In this document: positions 1 through 10,000 of the stretch, piece by piece
How positions within the stretch are numbered: position 1 is the stretch's first letter
Layout of the letters: each line of letters opens with the position of its first letter
From: Apostichopus parvimensis
Lineage: Eukaryota; Echinodermata; Holothuroidea; Aspidochirotida; Stichopodidae
Assembly: GCA_000934455.1 (NCBI GenBank)
Contig: KN886747.1
Location: 54,418 to 82,573 of the forward strand
Length of the DNA: 28,156 bases
Direction: 5' to 3'
The notes under the pieces: generated by a model
What the model was told of the DNA's origin: nothing
What the model saw: only the letters and a program-made list of their open reading frames with translations
Database searches by the model: none
Program-made: the position numbers and the translations under genes

Positions 1-91
1 GTGAGCACTTTGAAACAGTCATCATAGCATCAGTGGTTTTTTTCTCTCATTACTTCAGAAGAAGTAGAAAACAGCCAATGTATTCTACACG
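1..91 (-). pseudogene. Decayed, window-truncated copy of WSC domain 1 exon
   Basis: Matches the 5' part of the intact WSC1 exon (9831-9921) with high identity, including the segment that codes IGC and the later T-run region. Breaks compared with the intact copy: the acceptor AG has become GG (positions 92-93), the T run at 37-43 has seven instead of six T (frameshift), and small deletions lie near 60-80. The intron upstream is also duplicated. The rest of the copy is off the left edge. Confidence 0.75.
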
Positions 92-417
92 CCACAAATA
101 AAAACAAGACTCATGAAACTTGTACAGACTTACCATCAATCATGGGATTTTTTTTATTCTGCTGCATTTCGAGTCGAAACTGAAATTATAGAACATTGAA
201 GAGTCAATCAAGTCGTCCTCTTAATTTTGTAGTAAATGTAATTTTATGAAACCATAAGCGCTTGACTTTTCATGAACCGACAAAGAGGTAAATGTAAAAT
301 GACAGTCATGTGAAGCGAAATAGTTACTGTACTTTGATAACCTTTTATGCTGAATGATTGTGGAAAAATGCAGTCCTTACGTCTCGTCTCGTATTCAGCC
401 TTCGTGGTGTGTGTAGG

Positions 418-1801
418 CAGGGACGTAGCTAAGGCCTGATGATTGGGGGGTGTAGTGGCTGAAATTCCAACTGGATGGGATTTGAAGCCAGAAAATTCCG
501 ACTGCTGCATTGTACCCCCCCCCCCCTACTCGTCAACGATACGGTCAGTGTCAGTCAGACACCCCATCGCGACTGCACTTTTGTTCCGAACTTTTTTCGA
601 TACATTAGTACCACTGGCCCTCACTTCACAAACTTATTAATCACTCTGGTTAAGCAAGTAAGCAACTGAGTATAAGTTTTCTGCTTGAAGGCTACATAGA
701 CTACTAACTGCAAAAGCTATGTTAATGTTACAAAGGGGAAAACTTTTTCTTTTTTCAACAAATTATATTCGACGACATAGTGAATTACCAAAGAATACAG
801 TGCTTTTTCCTAGCGCGCTTAATATTATTTCATTTGGGGAGGGAGGGGGGGGGGGCTATTTATCACTCACATGAAAAAAAAATGTTCAATTGTTCACTGC
901 ATTCCAACTGAGCATTTTGGAATAAAGTGAACAATTAAACATTTTGCAGAAAACTGTTGAGTTGACGAGAAACGATAAGTTGTCAATTAAACATTTTGCA
1001 GAATTTTTTTAATTGCTCAGATGGAATGAAGTGAACAATTGGACATTTTGCAGAAAAATATTGATTTGACGAGATACGATACGTTGTCAATTAAACATTT
1101 TGCAGAATTTTTTTGGGGAATGAATTGAACAATTGAACATTTTGCAGCAAAATGTCTAATTCACGAGATATGATAAGTTGTCAATTAAACTTTTTGCAGA
1201 AAAGTGTTAAATTGCTCAGTTAAAGTAACTGAGCAATCATCCAACATTTTTGATGTTTTTTGATAGATTTTATCTTGTTATCTAAAAATTTACTGAAAAA
1301 TGTTGATTTATTGGGGCAGTTTTTTATGTTGATGGCACTTTTAAGCTTCCGTGGATTATCATTGAGCGTTGTATACACTGGGTTAGAGGTCAGTGGTTGA
1401 ATACTATAGAGATAGTATATATCCTGAACTTACTTGAAGCTAGCGAACAGGGTCAACCCACCCAATAGCAAAATTAGTACATAAATAAACCGAATTGAAG
1501 CTGGCAAACTTTGTACAGTAGTTCTATTAGGCATTAGGTATTCAAAATCATACGAAGTTTTGTATGGTGGAGTATAAGGATCGCGATATACAATATCTCA
1601 AAGTGGCATGGAAAAACGTGGTAAATATGAACGAGGTCAATTTTTAGGTCATTCATAATCACAGGAATATATGAATAGGCCTAGGTAAATTAGAGTACGA
1701 CAGTCGGAAATTCCGACTGTCGCACTCAAATTTTCCAACTATCGTCAGTTTTACCAACATTGGGGTGAGACACCCCATACCCCCCTCTAGCGACGTCCCT
1801 G
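418..1801. mobile_element. Non-autonomous hAT-type DNA transposon, 1384 bp, with 8-bp target duplication
   Basis: Ends are CAGGGACGTAGCTAAGG and, inverted, CAGGGACGTCGCTAGAGG. Both flanks carry the same 8 bp TGTGTAGG (410-417 and 1802-1809), the size typical of hAT. No transposase frame is present. The interior has three units of about 95-105 bp (919-1205), each with two copies of a motif close to CAATTAAACATTTTGCAGAA. It also has two perfect hairpins (1212-1236 and 1698-1722). Poly-C and poly-G tracts lie near 516 and 840. It lies in a 2.1-kb stretch (326-2477) that is absent from the second copy of the block. Confidence 0.85.
919..1205. repeat. Subterminal/internal repeats of the hAT element
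   Basis: Three units begin at 919, 1023 and 1117 with GGAAT(G/A)AA.TGAACAATT. Each continues to a second CAATTAAAC(A/T)TTTTGCAG copy about 50 bp on. Such repeats may be transposase-binding sites in hAT elements; that role is inferred. Confidence 0.75.
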
Positions 1802-1836
1802 TGTGTAGGGGATGTGTGTAGGGGATATGTGTATAT

Positions 1837-2268
1837 AGCTGGTACAGTAAGTACTGTTCATGTCCTGTAACACATGTTACCGTTTTACGAGCACAAAGTA
1901 GTATTTACTGATGCACGTGTGGGACATGAACATAAGTTGCTGTATCAACCATTTAGGGCGAGTTCCTTAATACGCAATTCTAAAATGAAGACCTATCTAG
2001 TCATTTTATGCTAAAAGTAAGCCTATAGATATACCCAAACATGGCCTTTTTTCGTTCTAGGTATGACAAATTGGCGTAATTTAAGGGGTGGTGTTAACGT
2101 ATACTTCATCTGCATAGACTCCTTGTCCAGTCGCGCAGTTTTTTGTCTTACATGGGAACAACATATCAGCTTTGCAGATTTTACAGTGCCACCTGCAACA
2201 CATGTTACACAAAGTAGTTATTACTGATGCACGGTTGTAGGATATGAACAGTAGTTGCTGTACCAGCT
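1837..2268. repeat. Inverted-repeat element of about 430 bp, probably a MITE or fold-back remnant
   Basis: 29-bp inverted ends: 1837-1865 begins AGCTGGTACAG and 2240-2268 ends CTGTACCAGCT, 25 of 29 matching. An internal segment near 1872-1950 (ACACATGTTAC, AAAGTAGTATTTACTGATGC) is repeated directly at 2197-2260, so the element appears partly self-duplicated. No clear target duplication beyond 2 bp (AT). Confidence 0.5.
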
Positions 2269-2477
2269 ATGAGTATCGGCTGGTGCAGGGCACGGGGAAC
2301 GAGTATTTCTCGACAAATCCACACAGACGATTAAGAGATTCCCGTTATCATTACTTAATTGTTTGTATTTAGCCTAGCTCGTACTTAGACATAATAATCG
2401 TAACAATTGACATTCAAACATCAGCCAAAGAGTTACCAAAAAAGTAAATTGTAATATCGAGATTTTCCTTGAAAGAA

Positions 2478-3289
2478 AGTAGTAAAATAATTAAATCAAA
2501 CTCTAATTTCGGCTTAAATGATAAAAATTAATGAAGAATGGAATATTATTGACAACAAAAGTTGCTAAGGTGTAGGCTATAGTATACCACTTTAAACGAG
2601 GACCAATGTAACACTTTAATGTTTATATGCTTTATTACAAAGCTATACTCAGGGATGAATTTCGAACATTTCTTTAGGTTGACCTTCGGAAAAGCTTGAC
2701 TCCAAGTTTCATTGTTTTCGAAATTTGGAAGATACAAAACATAAATTTCTAGAGTCCTTCCCATGACATATGTTCTATGAGAAGGTGCCATTTGATAACA
2801 CCTCTGAAACACTCATATTGAATAAACTTTATACACTTGCCGATCTAGTCCCCATTTCGACTCCCCTTTTGTTCCGATCATCCTGCCACCCATCCCTCTT
2901 GCTCAGCTGAAACACTTTTCCACTATCTACATTCAAAAGATATACTACAACAGTGCAATAGGATGCACTAGCATTCACTTAAACCTAGATGAAGGAGAAT
3001 CAGGCTACCCAGTCGAGCTGACACTGTCGACATCACACTGTTACAACAATGCATTGAATATTGAGAAGCAGATCACATGGTCATGCAGAAAGAAATATCT
3101 ATCGAGTATAATATATCATGATTATTCATTTGTTTTAAATTCAATTACAGTGTTTGCCAAGGTTTTTCGTCCCCGATTCAAAACCGAAGTTTCTGAATGT
3201 CTTCCTTTTCCTTTGGGTACCACTTGCTACGCCGCTGCTTACATACTTCAAGCGTGGCGGTAGTTACTGACAGCTGATGGATATTGTTT
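2478..3289. repeat. Duplicated block P, copy 1 (intron upstream of WSC1)
   Basis: Aligns along its length with 10134-11234. Shared landmarks are GAATATTATTGACAACAAAA, CTCAGGGATGAATTT, ACACTCATATTGAATAAAC and AAGCGTGGCGG. Positions 1-325 align with 9831-10128, so copy 1 has or has kept 2.1 kb between 326 and 2477. No gene is visible in it. The site corresponding to the MITE in copy 2 is unoccupied at 2941-2948. Confidence 0.85.
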
Positions 3290-3625
3290 TTAACTTTTAA
3301 GAACAAATACTCAATGAAATCGAAGCATTCTGTAATGTAAACACATAATATCGACTTAATTTTCTTTACTTTTAGTGTCCCAAATCTACCAAACACCATT
3401 TTTTCAATGCATATATCTCTATAGTGTATGATTTCTAAGTTCTTTGGGTTACTTCGACCAGTCAAGGGGTGGACAAATTTACTGTTTTGCTAAACATGAT
3501 GTATGCACATTGGCAGGGTCAGTGTGACTCTAGTATTTTCATTTCATACTCTGACCCACATATTGCAGCCTTGAAGCCTCCTAAACATGATATCCTTCTC
3601 AACTTCTAGTGGCTTTCTTCTAGGC
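3290..3625. repeat. Duplicated block Q, copy 1, left end (3' flank of gene 1)
   Basis: Aligns with 15468-15850. Shared pieces are GAACAAATACT.A.TGAAAT, ACCAAACA.CATTTTT.CAA, CTAGTGGCTTTCTTCT. Block Q continues in pieces to 8770. The hAT-like element and SINE at 5641-6585 and the TM/tail exons have no partner in copy 2. Confidence 0.75.
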
Positions 3626-3675
3626 GAAGGACATGTTATATTTAATAAAGAATTAAAAACACATAAGAAAGTATT

Positions 3676-3681
3676 TTTATT
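3676..3681 (-). terminator. Putative polyadenylation signal of gene 1
   Basis: AATAAA on the minus strand, 25 nt past the gene 1 stop codon. It would give a very short 3' UTR. The 3' flank beyond it is the start of the block duplicated at 15468-15850. Confidence 0.4.
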
Positions 3682-3705
3682 AACAAAACCTGGAGCACTC
3701 TAAAT

Positions 3706-4087
3706 TTAGGAAGGTTTGATGTTTTTCACAGATTGAGGTTCGGGTAGAGCCGCCCCTACTATCTCGTACGTTTCATTTGTGCATTTTCCCCAATCGTTCA
3801 CAGTATGCAATTCATTTTGGTTTGATGTATGGGCTGCATTAGGAAATTGACCAATCTCCAAATTCTCGATAGCTCTTGCATATTTGCTTATCGGTCGTAG
3901 TAACTGGCCACTCTCTATATCATCAATCACCCTTGAATATTCTCTCGGTTGTGGTGGTGTTTCTTTGATGAAATTATCCATAGATTGCTCATTCGATAAC
4001 GAGTCATTTATAAATGATATCATCATGCCAGGTGTATTGTCGGATGTCTTTTGTCTATCTTGCTTGAGAAGTTTTCGCCTCTGAAAT
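3706..4087 (-). CDS. Gene 1 exon 6: cytoplasmic tail with repeated tyrosine motifs
   Basis: Terminal exon, phase 2, acceptor CTCTTCATAG. It encodes 126 residues and a stop. The first residues, (I)FQRRKLLKQD, align with (T)YRSRKLLIEV of gene 2, which fixes the acceptor choice and frame. The tail is hydrophilic, without cysteine clusters or a catalytic domain. It holds two copies of Y-(S/A)-R-x-I-(D/E)-x-x-E-x-G-Q (YSRVIDDIESGQL and YARAIENLEIGQF, protein residues about 301-313 and 320-332) and a third tyrosine in NETYEIVG (Tyr about 358). These look like SH2 or endocytic motifs but match no strict ITIM or ITAM consensus. Function in signalling is inference. Confidence 0.7.
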
Positions 4088-7000
4088 CTATGAAGAGAGG
4101 TAAACCCAACAATTGACTAATGAGTTGGTATATTTCCTTAATTAAAAATACAGTGAGCTTTCATTGGAACATGAAACAAGAAATTAGAACACATTATATG
4201 AAGTATGAAACAATAATTAAGTAAAGAACATTTGATTCAACTAGCAAGTATGTGGCTTTCTTAAGAATAGTTTCTCGCTTACTTCGAAGTCAATTCTGTT
4301 ATGTGACTTACTGGGGTCATTTTGGTTTTCAGTAAATACATGGAACTGAGATTTATTTTAAAAATATCAATCGCAAAGAGAATGTATATAACTTGATAAG
4401 ATCAAAACCTTTCATTATTATAAGGAATGCAAGATATTTACACTACATTTAAAGATAATATACGATAAGATTAAGTTATAAACACATTTGTACAGCTCCC
4501 TTCCTGAATTATAATGACTCACAACTTTTACGCCAGTTTGCATATACATAATAACTGAAAAGAATACAAAATTCTTAAAAGTGTCCACCATGTAAGTTTA
4601 AGCATTACGACTTATCTTCCACGGTGATAGTCTATTGTATCATGTAGTTGAGAAGTTTGCAGACTCAATCCTGTCACTGAATTATACAGGAGCATCGAAC
4701 GTTCTTTCACAAAATTATAACTTACATGCGTAAGACACACTGCACTCCAATCACTGCCAGACATCCAAGAATGAAAGCTGAAATGCCAGTAACTGTCGTG
4801 ACGACGATAGGACCATCTGCCATATTAGGACCATCTGCAATATTAAAATATGTCACATTGTAAAGTAAATTGAAAGATCCTACTGAAGTATAGAATTGTA
4901 TCCAAGAATTTTCTAAAGCAAGTTAATTAAGCCCGATATGATAGTCAACTAAATGATAAAGATATTGCGATTTTATAGGAACACAATACGCACATTCTTA
5001 AAATAGAAGGTCTTCACTGAGTAAAATATGGCCAGCTAGGTTCACACATTAATGCAACAATAGCTTTAACTTTACCCCTAGATATAAGGGACTTGTTTTT
5101 TATTCTTGCGTATGGAAAGTTGGAATTACTACTGTAGACCGTAAACTTTAGACAAAAACATATGTGACGATGTAACCATTTTCGGCGAAGATTGCATCAA
5201 TGTGTTCAAATCGTCAAGTAATTGCCCGCCTGTACTTTCTTGACGCATAAACGAAACGCTACCAGAAAATACGAGCAATTAGTTTATTTGAATGACGACA
5301 TTGTCCTCGTTAGCCTAGGTATACCTGATAGTTCTTCTGTATGCCGGTGTTCTACTGTGGTCGAAAAAAAAAAGGGGTCAGTTGACGAACGTTCTGGACA
5401 AATTGTTACCGTAGGATCTGAAAATTGAAACAATCGAATCGAAAATGATACACGACAGCTACTTTTGTTTGTTATCATCTACAGTCTAATACATGCAATA
5501 ATTCTGACCTGAGATCCGTAATTTATATCAAAAGAAATATATAATACAAACGATTGTCACCTTCATTAGACAATGTCATATAGTGTAGGGCCGTTGAATG
5601 CATTATGCCCGACATTCGAAAGAGGTTTCTCTCAGTGTTAATAATAATATTAATAATATTGAGTATTTATAAAGTGCAGACATATCCACCGATAACGGTG
5701 CTCAAGTCGCATCACAATATTACCCTGGTCAACGATAACCTGTCCAACATAGAGACAATCCCTCCACATGGCATGAGCTAAACAGCGCCCAGCTGACAGT
5801 TTTATATCACAAGTCCCTCCCATAATACACCTGGGTGAAGAGAGGCAATAGCGATAAAGTGCCTTGCCCAAGGACACAACGCAATGTTCTGGCCAAGACT
5901 CTAACCTGCAATCCTTAGATCAAAAGTCCACTACCTTAACCACTTGACCATAACGCTCTCTAGTGTTGTAGTAGGTTACTCGAAAAGTAGTCGGTACTCG
6001 AGCAGTACTCAAGTACTTTCAACAAAAATGTACTCGGATGCTCACGAACTCGGACTCAGATACTAAAGTATTCGAACTTGTACTCATTTAAAGTACTTGG
6101 TATTCTCTCAGGAGGAGTGCTTTTACGAGTAGTGACGTAAAACAAAATTGTTATGTAAAAGTGACGTTACGCAGTAAGCCACATATTTTACAGTCTTATC
6201 CCAACAGTATATGTATACATACGCGCTACGTATTATCTGTACGAAGATGACGAATTCATCAGTGATGTATGTTGCTACGTTAAGTACACATTATGATATG
6301 GTTGCTGAATTATTATTAGTCTAACACATCTGTGTATACGTAAGGAAGTTGTTTGCTACTGCCACTTTGTCATTCCAGTATCACAACATTTCTGATATTA
6401 CTGAGACATTATAACTTTGCCAAACAGTAGCAGAATCCGGGCAATGTCATCACAGTCAATATTTAACGATCATCAGCTATAAGCGTAAGGTTCATATATA
6501 TTTTAATAAATAAAAAGGTACTCAAAAGTACTTGGATAATCAGTACTTAAAAGGACTCGTATAAAGTGAATTTACTACAACAGTGATTTTCAAAAATCTT
6601 AACCCGCCGCAAACTACCTGATTGATTGTGGGCAGTGTGAGTGTGCTTGAAACTACGACCATTCAAGATATTGCCAGTTTAAAGTCGCGTCGATTTCAGT
6701 CGGAACGTCGGAATATGTATCGTTTCACTACTGGCAGTGTATCACGGTTCACGACTAAAACTACATAGGCTTAAAATTTTAACCAAGTAAAGGTAACCAA
6801 TTGTGCATGTGACCTAATCGAGCATCGATCGTTAACAGTAAGCAGTTGATTCGTGCTTATTTGTCGTTCGATGTGCGGGACTAGTTGTTAGTTATTGGAT
6901 TCTTCACGACAATCGCAAACTAGATTACGACGGACGAGTTAAGTCTGGTAGTGGGCGGCGGGATAAATGGATGCACAAACATTATTACATGACATATAGA

Positions 7001-10000
7001 AATTAACACCGATGACTTGTACATGCTTGCATGAACTTTCTCGTTTACTATTAACACTGCTTAGCAAATTGTTTATCTCCCAAAGAAGCAACTCATCGTG
7101 TCAAAACATATACTGCTTACTAGCTTATGAGAACAGTAGTCTAGACCTCTGAAAAATATATAGCGATGTTTTCACATTCCATACAAAAATTGCTCAATTA
7201 GGGTTTTCTTGTGGGATCTTCCAATATTTATATCCCGACAAGTAACCAGGTTCGATCTCTAAAATCTAAGCATGGAAGTCAAGGCAATGCTTAAATGATG
7301 AAACCAGGTGGAAGGTGTTGACATGCCTTTGATGAAATTTATTAACAGTTAAAGATTCATTAGACGTGCAGAAACTTGTAATTTTTTAGCCGTGATCGAA
7401 TAATGCGATATTCACATTTAACTGGATGTCACTTGCTCTAACTATAAGACAACTTATGTGTCTACAGCCCTTGCCTGTTCCGCAAGAGCCAGGTTCTATA
7501 AGTTGAAGTTCCGTGCCATTAATTTAAATTTATTTTATTTATATGAAGTTTACCCTTGAAATTGATGGAATCGGATTCCCTAAAACATGTTTTTAAAAAA
7601 TTGCGAACGTTGTGCAATGTTATGTCATTTAAAACTAGGACTATATATAGATTGTAGGGCCTAACGACATGATTACATGTACATTTGGAAATCATGCAAC
7701 CAAGCTTTGACTGTATATAGTGCATGTGCAATTTTGTATTTTTAATGGTAGACTTTTAAAATCAATGTATGCTAATGGTAAATCACACATCTGAGATAAT
7801 AACTTGTTTTCAACACGTTTTTCTGTACGATACAAACAGAGGTACGTTTCGATACCTTGTGTGTGCGTTTTTCCTTAAACTATTAGAAGGAAGGGCAAGT
7901 TGGGCCAGGTTTAAGTAGTAAATCAGGTGTGAGATGTGCTCTACTCAGAAAGTTGTATTTGTACAACAAATGACACCGAATGATGATAATTTTTAAAACC
8001 TTACCATGGTAGGCTATATTAACATAGAGGGCAATATAGCCGCTTCCTCCGCACTTCTCTCCACCAGTACACTTTTCTCCATTTTCTTTACAATGTTTGT
8101 CATCTTTTCGTGTTGAATTTGGCGGCATCTGGGACCGGCAGGAACATTTATTACCGTGAAGGACACTCCAGAAAGTTGAATTCCTACACTCGTCAGAACA
8201 AACTTCAAGTGTCAAGTCATTTATCGGATTAAATGTGGAATGTTGACCGCTGTCGTCATAGCATCCTTTATACTCATAGCCTAAGGAACGTGAATAATTT
8301 TTTTTTTAAATAATATTATGCGTCACTTATACCATGGAATGTTTGGAATCGATCCTTGGACTGGATCATTTGAGAGTGATGGTAATTGCCATCAGTGATC
8401 GGAGAGTTGTTCAATCCATGCTCGGATTTCAATCAGTGATCGGGGAGTTGTTCAATCCGTGCTAGGATTTACATACAAGGAGTTGCTGAGAGCCAGATCG
8501 GGGCATGGAGATATAAATTTCACTAATCTTACTTTCTTAAGTATAGGCCTGCATTATGAAAAAAACACGTGGGGATATTTTCCATAATTTCCCCCAAATT
8601 GTTCCAGGGCCCAAGCTGTAGCGTCGTCTGTTACCACCATTCATGTCGTCACTGGTGACGAAGAATGGATTAAACAACTCACTGTTTCGAAGGATATTTA
8701 GTCTAATGAACAAATTTAACGACGTAAATTGTAGTGTAAAATTGGATGTAAACATTACTGATATTAAATGATTGAAAGAAATTGGAAAACAATATCAATT
8801 AAATATGAACATGAAGAAGATAAAAGTAATGATGAATTTTAGAACACAAGACTACACGATTACAGTTGATGGCGAAATCATAGAAAAGGTAGGCAGTTAT
8901 GTATACTTGGGAAAAAGAATATTCTTGGAAAATGACACAGTAGGAGATGTAAACAGACGTATCCAGCTGGCGTGGGCGAAGTTTGGCGTGCTCAGTTTCA
9001 TATTGCGGGATGAGAGCTTTCCAATGACATTGAAAAAAAAATCAATCAATGTATTATCCCAGTGATGTCTTATGGAGCAGTGACATGGACGAACTACCAA
9101 GAGGTTAGAAATGAAGCTGAGAGTGACAGAGAGAGCAATAGAAAATAGTATGAGGGTGTAACAAGAAAGGATTTAGCCTTTGAAGAAGATCCTGCTAAGA
9201 TCGAAACGTCAGGCCAACATCCTTTTACACATTCTCTTACACAGGCTCTCTAGTGAATAAGCAGTTTGCTAACATTTTTATTTTATTTTTATTTTAATTT
9301 TAAGAAAGGATAAAGTCAGAAACCAGGACTTGAGAAACAGTACAGGCGCTTTGAATATTATCCATGTCATAAAGCAAAAGAAGTGGAGATGGGCAGGGCA
9401 TATAGCTAGATGTCAGGATAAGAGATGGGCACATACATTGACAGGTTGGACACTGAGGGGTTATGCTAGAGGCAGAGGTAGGCAAAGTAGGAGATAGATG
9501 GATGACAAAAGAGAATATGGTGGTGTCACATGGAAGAGAAAAGCTCAGGACAGAGTTAATTGGAAAATTGGTGAACTGGCCTTCCTTCTGCAGTGGAGCG
9601 AAATAGGCTAGATAAGATAAGATGGTATATAACAGAGACGAATGTTACCTTTGTACACAGCCATGTGTTTGTTTGCTCCACATCTATCTACCCCGCTGCA
9701 AAGCGTATTACACTGGGAAGCAGGTTTCAGATCACGTGTAATGTTAATGACATCAGTAATCATTCCACAGCGACATCCATTACCATATATCAACCCGTAT
9801 ACTGTATAATTCAGCTCCGCGCAATACCGTGAGCACATTGAAACAGTCATCATGGCATCAGTGGTTTTTTCTCTCATTACATCAGAAGGTTTACGAACAC
9901 ATCCAATGTATTCTCTGCATGCTACGAAAATGAAACAAGAATTATGACACTTGAACAGACTATAAATCATGGTAAAATATTATTCTGCTGCATTTTGAGT

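Noticed and set aside
4078-4082. Alternative acceptors for the gene 1 tail exon (CAG and GAG just downstream of the chosen AG)
   Set aside because: The CAG shifts the frame to a stop after about 19 residues; the upstream TAG at 4088-4089 gives the junction that aligns with gene 2.
5222-5428. Plus-strand frame of 68 codons
   Set aside because: Antisense to the stalk micro-exon region, with no start context or homology.
8014-8208. Alternative minus-strand frame over the WSC2 exon (also present at 19421-19615)
   Set aside because: Out of frame with the WSC domain; conserved only because the exon is duplicated.
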